In this document: piece by piece, positions 39,595 to 47,703 of the stretch
Numbering within the stretch: position 1 is the first letter of the stretch
Layout: each line of letters starts with the position of its first letter
DNA from: CAZCSJ01 sp964501445
GTDB lineage: Bacteria; Patescibacteriota; Minisyncoccia; Sungbacterales; HO2-52-23
Assembly (NCBI GenBank): GCA_964501445.1
Contig: CAZCSJ010000003.1
Location: 1-51,230 of the forward strand
DNA: 51,230 nt
Direction of reading: 5' to 3'
Position numbers and translations under genes: made by a program
Notes under the pieces: model-generated
Told to the model about the DNA's origin: nothing
Database searches by the model: none
What the model saw: only the letters and a program-made list of their open reading frames with translations

Positions 39595-41436
39595 ATGTGT
39601 GGAATTATCGGCTACATCGGCAAACAAAAGGCAGTTCCCATCGTGCTTGATGGGCTGAATCAGATGGAGTATCGGGGGTATGATTCCAGCGGCATTGCAG
39701 TACTTGAAGGCGATGGGTCAGTGAAAACCGAGAAGGCAGTCGGTCGTATTGTGAACCTTGAAGAAAAGTTGTTAGGGAATCATTTGAATGGCGTGGTTGC
39801 AGTGGGGCATTCCCGGTGGGCCACTCATGGGGGTGTGACGGAAGCGAACGCCCATCCGCATTCGGACTGCAAAGGCGCAATTCATCTGGTCCATAACGGC
39901 ATTGTAGAGAACTATAAGGAACTCAAAGCAGAACTCATAAAAAAAGGACACACCTTTACATCAGAAACAGATACCGAGGTGCTGGCGCATCTTATTGAAG
40001 AAGCAAGAATTAAGAAGCAAGAATTAAGCATTGAAGACGCAGTGCGTTTCGCGCTTAAACGCGTCCGCGGAACCTACGGCCTTGCGATTATTGACAAACG
40101 CGAGCCGCAAAAACTCATTGCCGCGCGGAATTTCAGCCCTCTGCTTTTGGGCATCGGCGAGGGCGAGTATTTTGTGGCATCCGACGCATCAGCAGTTTTG
40201 CGGCACACGCGGCACGTCGTGTATCTTGACGACGGCGAGATGGCAGTCATCACCCCGGATGGCTACCGGATTTTTGACCTTGGCAGGAATCTTCGCGACA
40301 AGCCGTCCCAGCAGATTGAATGGTCGGTGGAACAGGCGCAAAAAGGCGGGTATTCGCATTTTATGTTAAAAGAAATTTTTGAGGAGCCGGAAGCGATTGA
40401 AAATACGCTCCGCGGACGAACGATTCCTGCAGAGGGGCGAGTGCGTCTGGGGGGGCTCACCGATGTGATGGACCAACTCAAATCCACAAAGCGGATTTTG
40501 ATTTCTGCGTGCGGCACGGCGTATCTTGCGGGGCGCGTCGGCGAGTACATGCTTGAGGAGTATGCCGGGATTCCGGTGGAGGTGGACCTCGCATCAGAAT
40601 TTCGCTATCGCAAGCCCGTATTCCGCGAGGGCGATCTCTTTCTTGCGATCTCGCAGTCGGGCGAGACCGCCGATACTCTTGCCGCAATTCAGGAGGCGAA
40701 AGAAAAAGGAGTGCCGGCATTCGGAATTGTGAATGTCGTGGGCTCCACAGTTGCGCGCACCACCGACGCGGGGGTGTATCAGCACATCGGGCCGGAGATC
40801 GGTGTTGCGTCTACGAAAGCGTTTGCGTCGCAGGTTGCGATTTTAGCGCTTTGGACCGTGCTTCTCGGCCGCCAGCGCGATATGTCGGTTGTGACCGGCA
40901 AGCGAATTCTCACGGAACTCAATCGGATTCCTGATTTGATGCGTCGCGTAGTCGCGCAAAATAATTCGGTGAAGGCGCTCGCCGAGAAATATAAACATTG
41001 CAATAATTTCTTTTTTCTTGGCCGCAAATACAATTTGCCGGTTGCATCGGAGGGCGCATTGAAATTGAAGGAAGTGTCGTATGTGCACGCGGAGGGGTAT
41101 GGCGCAGGCGAGTTGAAACACGGGCCCATTGCGATGATTGATGAAAAACTTCCTTCGGTTGTCATCGCACCTCAGGACTCGGTGTATGAAAAAATGCTTT
41201 CAAATATTGAGGAAATCCGCGCGCGCAAGGGCCCGGTGATCGCGATTGCGACCGAGGGAGATAAAAAAATCGCGGAACTCGCGGACGACGTGGTGTATGT
41301 TCCCAAAACCCTTGAGATGTTAACTCCCCTTTTGGCAGTAGTACCCCTCCAGATGTTTGCCTACCACTTTGGCGTGGGCAAGGGATATGACGTAGATAAA
41401 CCGAGAAACTTGGCGAAGAGCGTAACGGTAGAATAG
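39595..41436 (+). CDS. glmS: Glutamine--fructose-6-phosphate aminotransferase (isomerizing)
   Basis: Makes glucosamine-6-phosphate for peptidoglycan and other amino-sugar polymers. The N-terminal glutaminase starts MCGIIGYIG with catalytic Cys2 after Met removal, followed by EYRGYDSSGIAV and HSRWATHGG. Two SIS domains follow (ILISACGTAYLAGRVGEYMLE, ISQSGETADTLAAIQEAKEKG, and a second with SEGALKLKEVSYVHAEGY), ending in KPRNLAKSVTVE. The 613-residue length is normal. A CAAGAATTAAGAAG tandem run near 40005-40030 gives EEARIKKQELS in frame. It is followed by a 105-bp inverted-repeat element and the ATP-citrate-lyase-like set. Confidence 0.96.
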   Translation: MCGIIGYIGKQKAVPIVLDGLNQMEYRGYDSSGIAVLEGDGSVKTEKAVGRIVNLEEKLLGNHLNGVVAVGHSRWATHGGVTEANAHPHSDCKGAIHLVHNGIVENYKELKAELIKKGHTFTSETDTEVLAHLIEEARIKKQELSIEDAVRFALKRVRGTYGLAIIDKREPQKLIAARNFSPLLLGIGEGEYFVASDASAVLRHTRHVVYLDDGEMAVITPDGYRIFDLGRNLRDKPSQQIEWSVEQAQKGGYSHFMLKEIFEEPEAIENTLRGRTIPAEGRVRLGGLTDVMDQLKSTKRILISACGTAYLAGRVGEYMLEEYAGIPVEVDLASEFRYRKPVFREGDLFLAISQSGETADTLAAIQEAKEKGVPAFGIVNVVGSTVARTTDAGVYQHIGPEIGVASTKAFASQVAILALWTVLLGRQRDMSVVTGKRILTELNRIPDLMRRVVAQNNSVKALAEKYKHCNNFFFLGRKYNLPVASEGALKLKEVSYVHAEGYGAGELKHGPIAMIDEKLPSVVIAPQDSVYEKMLSNIEEIRARKGPVIAIATEGDKKIAELADDVVYVPKTLEMLTPLLAVVPLQMFAYHFGVGKGYDVDKPRNLAKSVTVE

Positions 41437-41444
41437 AGGGATGA

Positions 41445-41550
41445 ATCCCGTTAGAAATCTTGGGAGCCTTCGTATATCATGTTGATCTCGTAGATTATGA
41501 CTATGAAAATACTACATATGGAACATCAGACCTTACATTTCTAACGGGAT
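41445..41550. repeat. ~105-bp inverted-repeat element, copy E3
   Basis: Perfect 14-bp terminal inverted repeats (ATCCCGTTAGAAAT / ATTTCTAACGGGAT). TGAA precedes the left end and follows the right. The interior is related to E1. The right end supplies the start codon of the next gene. Confidence 0.87.
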
Positions 41551-42640
41551 GAAGTTATACGAATGTGAGGGAAAAAAATTGTTTATCCAGTACGGTATTC
41601 CGGTGCCTGCCGGAATACTTTGTGATACGGCATCTCGCACAAAAAAAATACCATTTGCATTTCCTCGGGTGCTGAAAGCCCAGATGCTCTTTGGGGACCG
41701 GATGAAACGCGGGGGCATTGTGTTTGTAAAAAATGAACGCGAGTACCGTGCGCGTCTTACCTCTCTTTTGGGAGGCACCGTGACGCGCGTGCCAGTGGAG
41801 CGGGTGCTTGTGGAGGAAGCGTTGCCGGTTGCGGCAGAATATTACATTTCTCTTTCCTATGACACGGACACGCGCGGGCCGATGCTCGCGGTTTCTATAA
41901 AAGGGGGATCGGGTGTGAAGCGCGCGCACCTCTCTTCGGTGGATGCGGTGATCGGTATGCCCGGGTTTAGCGTGCGAAGCGCCCTCCTCCAGGCAGGATT
42001 CCCACGGGGGGATGTGCCGGCAATTACCGAGATCATCCAAGCGCTCTGGAACTGTTTTCTTGCAGAATATGCCCTGCTTCTGGAAATCAATCCGTTGATA
42101 AAAACAAAGGACGGAAGGTTTGTCGCGGGCGACGCGAAAGTGATACTGGACGACGCGAAGGTGAATCCCGGCGAGCGTCGATTCATTGAGATGAAAGGCG
42201 ATATTGCAATACTTGCGTCCGGCGGAGGGGCGTCGCTTGTAAACATTGATACACTTCTCCATTTCGGGGGAAGGCCCGCAAATTACACCGAGTATTCTGG
42301 AAATCCCCCGGCGCACGTGGTGAAGGAATTAACAAAAAAAGTTCTTGAACGATCAAACCTCAAGGGGTGCTGGGTCGTGGGCGGCACCGCAAATTTCACG
42401 GATATTTTTGAGACAATGAATGGATTTATTGAGGGGTTGCGGGAGGTACGCCCAAAGCCGACCTACCCCATTGTCATTCGCCGCGACGGGCCGCGACAGG
42501 ACGAGGCATTCCGGATGCTTACGGATGTGGCGCGAAAAGAAGGGTACGATTTTCACTTATGTGGCCGCGAAACATCAATGTCGGAGAGCGCAAAGAAAAT
42601 GGTTGAGCTCGCGTACGGTAACAGGACGAAACGCGTATGA
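41549..42640 (+). CDS. ATP-citrate-lyase-like beta subunit (ATP-grasp/citryl-CoA synthetase type)
   Basis: A 363-residue ATP-grasp CoA ligase. The N-terminus (MKLYECEGKKLFIQYGIPVP) matches succinyl-CoA synthetase beta, but the C-terminal half is closer to ATP-citrate lyase: SGGGASLVNIDTL, FGGRPANYTEYSGNPP, GGTANFTDIFETMNGF and IRRDGPRQDE parallel human ACLY positions where succinyl-CoA synthetases differ. ALLLEINPL is the shared ATP-grasp motif. With the two following genes it would form a citryl-CoA synthetase plus lyase. The start codon is formed at the right end of element E3. Succinate or malate as substrate remains possible. Confidence 0.8.
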   Translation: MKLYECEGKKLFIQYGIPVPAGILCDTASRTKKIPFAFPRVLKAQMLFGDRMKRGGIVFVKNEREYRARLTSLLGGTVTRVPVERVLVEEALPVAAEYYISLSYDTDTRGPMLAVSIKGGSGVKRAHLSSVDAVIGMPGFSVRSALLQAGFPRGDVPAITEIIQALWNCFLAEYALLLEINPLIKTKDGRFVAGDAKVILDDAKVNPGERRFIEMKGDIAILASGGGASLVNIDTLLHFGGRPANYTEYSGNPPAHVVKELTKKVLERSNLKGCWVVGGTANFTDIFETMNGFIEGLREVRPKPTYPIVIRRDGPRQDEAFRMLTDVARKEGYDFHLCGRETSMSESAKKMVELAYGNRTKRV

Positions 42641-42745
42641 GTCCCGTTAGAGATAGCATGTTGAATATCGTAATTAGAAAAAAAAAACCCCAAAAGTTGG
42701 AGAGGTTGTATGTGTTTTATTCATAGTCCAAATCTCTAACGGGAT
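42641..42745. repeat. ~105-bp inverted-repeat element, copy E4
   Basis: Terminal inverted repeats GTCCCGTTAGAGAT / ATCTCTAACGGGAT. TGAG occurs on both sides, and restoring one copy recreates a GTATGAGT overlap of the two flanking genes (stop TGA inside start ATGA), which supports insertion with a 4-bp duplication. Confidence 0.87.
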
Positions 42746-43643
42746 GAGTATTCTGATTGATAAAAAAACACGTGCAATTCTTCAGGGGATCACCGGCCGC
42801 GAGGGTTCTCGCGCGTGCCGCGAGATGCGCGCGTACGGCACAAAAGTTCTTGCGGGCGTCACTCCGGGCAAAGGCGGTCAGAGCGTGGACGGCGTGCCGG
42901 TGTATGATACGGTGGGTGAGGCAGTGGCGTGCCACAAAGGAATCAATGCGACACTCATTGCCGTACCCGGGCCTTTTGTGCGAGATGCGGCAATTGAGGC
43001 AATTACCGCAGGCATTCCATTGATTGTGATATTGACCGAACACGTGCCGGTGCAGGATAGCGCCTTTCTCACGCGATATGCGCGTTATAGAAAGGTGCGT
43101 ATTGTCGGCCCCTCGTCGGTCGGCATCATCTCTCCGGGAAAAGGAAAAATCGGGAGTATTGGGAGCGGCGGTACTGCGGACGTCTTCAGTAAAGGTCCAA
43201 TAGGACTCATTTCTAAAAGCGGAGGAATGATTGCAGAGATCGCATCTATCCTCACCAATGCCGGTTTGGGGCAGAGTACTGCGGTGGGTATTGGCGGAGA
43301 CATGGTGATCGGGTCGGATTTTGCGGATCTTTTGGAACTTTTTGAAACGGATAGCGCCACGCGCGCGGTGGTGCTCTTCGGCGAGATTGGCGGCACCTAC
43401 GAGGAGCGCGCGGCTTCTCTCATCCGGTCAAAGAAAATTCGCAAACCCGTTGTTGCGGTGGTGGCGGGGAAATTCTCTCGCTTTCTGCCTCCGGAATCTG
43501 TGTTGGGACACGCGGGCGCGATTGTCGCGCGCGGAAAAGGAGGGTATCATTCAAAAATAAACGCATTTCGGCGCGCAGGAGTGCGTATTGCCTACGACAT
43601 TGATGATATTCCAGAGCTCGTGCGCCGTGCGCTTAAGAGATAA
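42744..43643 (+). CDS. ATP-citrate-lyase-like alpha subunit (CoA-binding, phosphohistidine)
   Basis: A 299-residue CoA-ligase alpha subunit. The N-terminal CoA-binding Rossmann domain starts MSILIDKKTRAILQGITG, close to SucD, and the active-site histidine is H256 (GHAGAI). The sequence SKSGGMIAEIASI resembles ATP-citrate lyase (SRSGGMSNE) rather than SucD (SRSGTLTYE), as does GEIGGTYEER to a lesser degree. It partners the preceding beta subunit. The original gene start probably overlapped the beta stop codon before insertion of element E4. Confidence 0.82.
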   Translation: MSILIDKKTRAILQGITGREGSRACREMRAYGTKVLAGVTPGKGGQSVDGVPVYDTVGEAVACHKGINATLIAVPGPFVRDAAIEAITAGIPLIVILTEHVPVQDSAFLTRYARYRKVRIVGPSSVGIISPGKGKIGSIGSGGTADVFSKGPIGLISKSGGMIAEIASILTNAGLGQSTAVGIGGDMVIGSDFADLLELFETDSATRAVVLFGEIGGTYEERAASLIRSKKIRKPVVAVVAGKFSRFLPPESVLGHAGAIVARGKGGYHSKINAFRRAGVRIAYDIDDIPELVRRALKR

Positions 43644-43732
43644 TGCCAATCAACGAATTTCATGCGAATCTACCAATTGCGAATACGTATTGGCAATTCG
43701 CATTATTCGCATACTATTAGTAGATTGGCATC
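43643..43732. repeat. AT-rich inverted-repeat element upstream of the lyase gene
   Basis: ATGCCAATC and GATTGGCAT terminal arms enclose repeated GCGAAT/ATTCGC units. It is related to 14762, 21339 and 49511 and ends just before the next start codon. Confidence 0.6.
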
Positions 43733-43738
43733 ATATAT

Positions 43739-44458
43739 ATGGAGAAATGGAAAACAAAAATCAGCGGCAAGAGAGATGGCGAATTCATCATTCGCGGGCA
43801 TCGGCTCGCGGATTTGATTGAGAAAAGAAGTTTTGTTGATGTCGTATTTCTCCTGTGGCGCGGGTCATTGCCGGACGAGACAGAAGCAGCGCTTCTCAAT
43901 GCGATGCTTGTCTCCGCGGCAGAGCACGGGCTTGAGGCGCCGTCCACATTTGTCGCGCGCACGGTTGCATCCACCGGCAATTCATTTTCATCCGCGATCG
44001 CATCGGGCATTTTAACCATCGGCGACTTTCATGGGGGTGCGATTGAGCAGGCAGCAGAACTTTTTGCATCCGAAAAATCCGCGGAGTACATTGTTGCCGA
44101 TGCGCGCGAGAAAAAATTGCGCATCCCGGGCTATGGCCACAAAGTGTATAAAGATGGCGACCCGCGCACGAAAGTTCTTTTTTACAGAGCAGAGGCACTT
44201 GGACATGCGGGCCGGTATGTGGAAAAAGCCAAGGCCATTGAAGCGGGGTTGTCGTCAGGCGGAAAAAAATTGCCCTTGAATATTGACGGCGCGCTCGCAG
44301 CCCTTCTTTTGGAGCTTGGATTTGACCCACATTTCGCCCGTCCCCTTTTCATACTTGCGCGCACTGCCGGACTTGCGGCGCATGCGGTTGAGGAAGTAAA
44401 AAATGAAAAGCCGTATCACCGTTTGGCAGAGGAAGATACGGAGTATATCGGAGTATGA
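43739..44458 (+). CDS. Citryl-CoA lyase-like (citrate-synthase fold) protein
   Basis: A 239-residue protein of the citrate synthase superfamily, the size of stand-alone citryl-CoA lyase rather than citrate synthase (about 430). Catalytic equivalents are visible: H63 (AEHG), H134 (GYGHKVYK) and D183 (NIDG), together with GILTIGDFHGGAIEQAAELF, which parallels the lyase part of ATP-citrate lyase (LLTIGDRFGGALDAAAKMF). With the two CoA-ligase subunits upstream it would cleave citrate to acetyl-CoA and oxaloacetate. A reversed citrate-synthase role is possible. The stop overlaps the GNAT gene by ATGA. Confidence 0.82.
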   Translation: MEKWKTKISGKRDGEFIIRGHRLADLIEKRSFVDVVFLLWRGSLPDETEAALLNAMLVSAAEHGLEAPSTFVARTVASTGNSFSSAIASGILTIGDFHGGAIEQAAELFASEKSAEYIVADAREKKLRIPGYGHKVYKDGDPRTKVLFYRAEALGHAGRYVEKAKAIEAGLSSGGKKLPLNIDGALAALLLELGFDPHFARPLFILARTAGLAAHAVEEVKNEKPYHRLAEEDTEYIGV

Positions 44459-44883
44459 TTGAAATTACGCAGCTTACACGTGCAGACGAAAAAGCGCTTG
44501 GCGAAATCAATGCGCTGCTTTTGCAGCTTTCTTCATCAGGAAAACAAATTGATTTTTCTTTTCTTGAAGAAATGGTACGGGACCCGAATGCGGTGGTGCT
44601 CGCAGTGCGGGAAAACGAGAAAATTATCGGCATGGGCGAGCTTGCGGTGATGCATACCCCCACCGGCAGACGCGGACGGATTGAAGATGTGGTGGTGGAC
44701 GGAGCGTATCGCGGCAAGGGGCTTGGACGGAAACTGATGGATGCGTTGGTCACCGCGGCAAAAGAGCGGAGCGTCCAGAGCATTGAGCTTTCCAGCCGCC
44801 CGAGTCGCATTGAGGCAAACGCACTCTACCAGAAAATAGGGTTTGAGAAGAAGGAAACGAATGTGTATGTGATGAAGTTATGA
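44455..44883 (+). CDS. GNAT acetyltransferase (GNA1-like)
   Basis: A 142-residue acetyl-CoA-dependent N-acetyltransferase. The acetyl-CoA pyrophosphate loop is RGKGLGRKL. The strand preceding it (GRIEDVVVDGAY) resembles eukaryotic glucosamine-6-phosphate acetyltransferase GNA1 (HIEDIAV), and glmS lies upstream, so GlcN-6-P is an attractive substrate, but the same pattern occurs in other GNATs. It overlaps the citryl-CoA lyase gene by 4 bp, so production and use of acetyl-CoA may be coupled. Confidence 0.85.
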   Translation: MIEITQLTRADEKALGEINALLLQLSSSGKQIDFSFLEEMVRDPNAVVLAVRENEKIIGMGELAVMHTPTGRRGRIEDVVVDGAYRGKGLGRKLMDALVTAAKERSVQSIELSSRPSRIEANALYQKIGFEKKETNVYVMKL

Positions 44884-44886
44884 ATC

Positions 44887-45534
44887 ATGATCATTGTTGT
44901 TGATTTTGACGGAGTACTCCTTGATGATAAGCGTTTCAAGGAGGAAAAATTACGGCTGTTCCGAAAATTGGGGGTGAGTACCCGACTTTATCGCGAGGCA
45001 TACGAGGCGGTGAAAAAAAAGAAAGGAGGAGCATACGATTTCCATACGCACCTCAAGGAGATAAAAAAAAGATACGTTGCGTTTTCCATATCCGCGGCCG
45101 AGCGGGTAACAGACCGTTTTATTCGCATCTCACACCGCTTTGTGTACCGCGATGCGGTGGCATTTCTCGCATTTTGGAGAAAACGTAACGTCCCATTGAT
45201 ACTTTTGAGTACCGGGCCGGCGTTTCAGAAAGAGAAGGTGCGGAGGAGCGGTCTCGCGCGTTTTTTTAAAAGGATTATAGTAATTCGCAATGCCGAAAAG
45301 CACGGCTCACTCGGGCGGGTCATGCGGCAGTTCCCAAAACGAGACGTCGTATTTATAGATGATAAAAAATCAGTGGTGGATGGGGTGAAGACGTATCTCC
45401 CGACGGTCTTCACTATTCAGATGAAGCGGCGTGCGTCGCAAGAGCGAAGCAAAAGAGGGGATGCGATTACACGAAATCTCGCGCATGCGCGTCGGATTAT
45501 ACTCTCATGGCAGAAAAAAAACCAAAAATCGTAG
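44887..45534 (+). CDS. HAD-like hydrolase
   Basis: A 215-residue haloacid dehalogenase-type hydrolase. Motif I is VDFDGVLLDD with the nucleophilic Asp near residue 6, a helical cap follows, motif II is LLSTG, and motif III/IV is VVFIDDKKSVVDG. A phosphatase activity is likely; the substrate is unknown. The basic C-terminus (RRASQERSKRG) is rich in Arg and overlaps the start of yvcK by 28 bp, so the two are tightly coupled. Confidence 0.8.
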   Translation: MIIVVDFDGVLLDDKRFKEEKLRLFRKLGVSTRLYREAYEAVKKKKGGAYDFHTHLKEIKKRYVAFSISAAERVTDRFIRISHRFVYRDAVAFLAFWRKRNVPLILLSTGPAFQKEKVRRSGLARFFKRIIVIRNAEKHGSLGRVMRQFPKRDVVFIDDKKSVVDGVKTYLPTVFTIQMKRRASQERSKRGDAITRNLAHARRIILSWQKKNQKS

Positions 45535-46457
45535 TTATCGGCGGGGGCACGGGTTCTTTTACCGTGCTCTCGGGCTTGCGGAAGCACGCGGCGGATCTCA
45601 CCGCGGTAATTTCTATGGCAGATGACGGCGGCTCCACGGGGATTTTACGCGAAGAGTTCGGCGTGCTGCCTCCGGGCGATATTCGCCGTGCGCTCGTGGC
45701 GCTTTCGCGTTCCGACAAACGCCTTCTCTCGGACCTCTTTAATTATCGGTTTGAGAACGGCGGCGGACTCAAAGGCCATGCGTTCGGGAATATTATGCTT
45801 ACTGCTCTTGAAAAGATCACCGGAAGTTTTGAAGATGCGGTGGATGAAGCCGCGCGCCTCTTGGGTGTGGAGGGTACGGTGTTGCCCGTTACCCTTGATG
45901 ATGTGCGGCTTGTTGCGGAACTGGAAGACGGTTCAGAGATTGTAGGCGAGACCAATATCGATATTCCAAAGCACGACGGGAACCTTAAAATCAAGCGCGT
46001 TACGCTGCGTCCCCGCGCGCGCCTGAATCCTCGCGCGCGGAGCGCGATTCTTTTGGCGGATATGGTGGTAATTTGTCCCGGGGATCTCTACACGAGCCTC
46101 GCGCCGAACCTCTTGGTGGAAGGTATGCCCGAGACACTCAAAAAATCAAAAGCGAAGAAGGTATATGTAATAAATCTTTTGACAAAGTGGGGCGAGACCA
46201 ACGGGTTTACCGCGCGCGATTTTATCAATGCATTGGAGGAGTATCTCGGAAAAGGAGTGCTCACGCATGCAATTGTGAATACCAAGCGGCCTTCGGCCGA
46301 GCGCATGCGGCTCTACGAAAAAGAGTATGCGGAACCCGTATCAGTTGAGGGTCTCAATGATACTCCGCTTCCGATTTTTGGGGATTTTTTGCGCCAGCGC
46401 GGATTTTTGCGCCATGACCCGGATCGGCTCGCGAAGGTTTTGGTATCTTTGCTCTGA
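45507..46457 (+). CDS. yvcK: YvcK-type UDP-GlcNAc-binding protein
   Basis: A 316-residue protein of the YvcK/CofD-like family; Bacillus YvcK binds UDP-GlcNAc and is needed for gluconeogenic growth and cell-wall synthesis. Conserved segments are VIGGGTGSFTVLSGLR, SMADDGGSTGILREEFG, PPGDIRRALVALS, HAFGNIMLTAL and CPGDLYTSLAPNLLVEG. It ends an apparent run of genes that includes glmS, which makes the precursor of UDP-GlcNAc, and may couple its level to the pathway (inference). Confidence 0.92.
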   Translation: MAEKKPKIVVIGGGTGSFTVLSGLRKHAADLTAVISMADDGGSTGILREEFGVLPPGDIRRALVALSRSDKRLLSDLFNYRFENGGGLKGHAFGNIMLTALEKITGSFEDAVDEAARLLGVEGTVLPVTLDDVRLVAELEDGSEIVGETNIDIPKHDGNLKIKRVTLRPRARLNPRARSAILLADMVVICPGDLYTSLAPNLLVEGMPETLKKSKAKKVYVINLLTKWGETNGFTARDFINALEEYLGKGVLTHAIVNTKRPSAERMRLYEKEYAEPVSVEGLNDTPLPIFGDFLRQRGFLRHDPDRLAKVLVSLL

Positions 46458-46490
46458 CGAGAATTATGAAGTATGAATTAAGAATTATGG

Positions 46491-47129
46491 ATGAAAACAA
46501 TACGGCTGACTGATACAAATTTCAAAAAGGTTCTTACCGAAGCCGAGAGTACTATTCACGCAGGCGGGGTGGTCGCATGTCCGACGGACACCGTCTATGG
46601 ATTGGTTGCCGACGCTTCGAATCCGGATGCGGTGCGTCGGATTTTTTCAATAAAAGGGCGTGTTTTAGAAAAAGCGCTTCCGGTGTTTGTGCGCGACATT
46701 GCGATGGCGCGCAGGTTTGCATATATCTCTGACGTGAAGGCCGAGTTTTTGAAAAAAGTATGGCCCGGGCAGGTGACAGTCGTGTTTCCGCACAAAGAAA
46801 AACTCCCGAAAGTTCTTACCGGTGGTAAAAATACGATTGGCATGCGGATACCCGCCAACCCGTTTCTTTTAGACATTCTCTCGCGTTTTGAAACGCCCCT
46901 TGCGCAAACCTCTGCAAATCCTTCTGGCAAAGCTCCCGCGCGGAGTGCGTCTATGGTGAAGGAGTATTTTGGGGATGCGGAACACCAGCCCGATCTTTTG
47001 ATTGACGGCGGAGAGACAGGCAAGAATCCTTCCACGGTGATTGATTTCACGGGCACGGAGCCAATTATTCTTCGCACGGGACTCATCACGCGGAAAAAAC
47101 TTGATGAATTGATAGGTACTATGAGATGA
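46491..47129 (+). CDS. tsaC: Threonylcarbamoyl-AMP synthase (Sua5/YrdC/YciO family)
   Basis: Makes threonylcarbamoyl-AMP for the universal t6A modification at position 37 of tRNAs. The 212-residue YrdC domain shows GGVVACPTDTVYGLVADA, SIKGRVLEKALPVFV, WPGQVTVVF, MRIPANPFLLDIL and QTSANPSGKAPA. There is no additional Sua5 domain. The gene follows an AT-rich GAATTATGAATTAAGAATTATGG linker of the dispersed type. Confidence 0.93.
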   Translation: MKTIRLTDTNFKKVLTEAESTIHAGGVVACPTDTVYGLVADASNPDAVRRIFSIKGRVLEKALPVFVRDIAMARRFAYISDVKAEFLKKVWPGQVTVVFPHKEKLPKVLTGGKNTIGMRIPANPFLLDILSRFETPLAQTSANPSGKAPARSASMVKEYFGDAEHQPDLLIDGGETGKNPSTVIDFTGTEPIILRTGLITRKKLDELIGTMR

Positions 47130-47161
47130 TGATTGGGAGGTGCGATTATAAATTTTTGCTC

Positions 47162-47288
47162 GGAAAGTGGTTTTCAAAATCTTCGCTCCGCCCCACCGTG
47201 TCGGAGCTCATCAATGGTCGGCCTCACTCGTTCGCTCCGCTCACACCATGGCCGTTCGGCCTCCCAGTGTTTTGAAAACTACCTTTCC
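47162..47288. repeat. Inverted-repeat flanked GC-rich segment
   Basis: Arms GGAAAGTGGTTTTCAAAA and TTTTGAAAACTACCTTTCC flank a 90-bp GC-rich interior with TCGTTCGCTCCGCTCACACC-type sequence. No gene is apparent. It marks the left edge of an AT-rich two-gene segment. Confidence 0.5.
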
Positions 47289-47355
47289 TCGCTTATATCT
47301 ATAATTGGATGGGAGTGGAAAGAAATATAAAAGGTGTCATGGGGCGTAGGGTACT

Positions 47356-47703
47356 ATGATCAAGTGGATATACAAGAGAATAATCAGGAAATTCGGTCTT
47401 TCTGAAGATCAACTGGAAGAATTAAAGAATAGGTTGTTGCCAGAAAATATATGCAAAGGTCCTTTCGTGCAAGGAGAAAAGAATTGTCCGAATACGACGG
47501 CGTTGGCGATCAGGGAAGGAGCGGGCAAGTTTAAAGCTTCGGGAGAAGTGAAAAAGTTGATGATGAAGTATGGCATAAATAGCATTGAATTATGGGCGTT
47601 TTATGCAATATTTGACCTTTCAGCAATATTGTCCGATAGATATTTTAGAAAATCACTTGTAGATCTGAGAGGTGCAGTTGATGAGTTGGTTAAAGAAAAG
47701 TAA
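47356..47703 (+). CDS. Hypothetical protein, AT-rich gene
   Basis: A 115-residue protein that I do not recognise. It starts IKWIYKRIIRKFGLSEDQLEELKNRL with a short cysteine-containing middle (NICKGPFVQGEKNCPN) and a helical, partly hydrophobic C-terminal half (IELWAFYAIFDLSAILSDRYF). Codon use is visibly more AT-rich than in neighbouring genes, suggesting transfer. It ends with a one-base overlap (TAATG) with the next gene. Confidence 0.65.
   Translation: MIKWIYKRIIRKFGLSEDQLEELKNRLLPENICKGPFVQGEKNCPNTTALAIREGAGKFKASGEVKKLMMKYGINSIELWAFYAIFDLSAILSDRYFRKSLVDLRGAVDELVKEK

Noticed and set aside
47130..47355. Protein-coding content in the 226-bp gap after tsaC
   Set aside because: The frames are short, lack a start with ribosome binding site and cover an inverted repeat.
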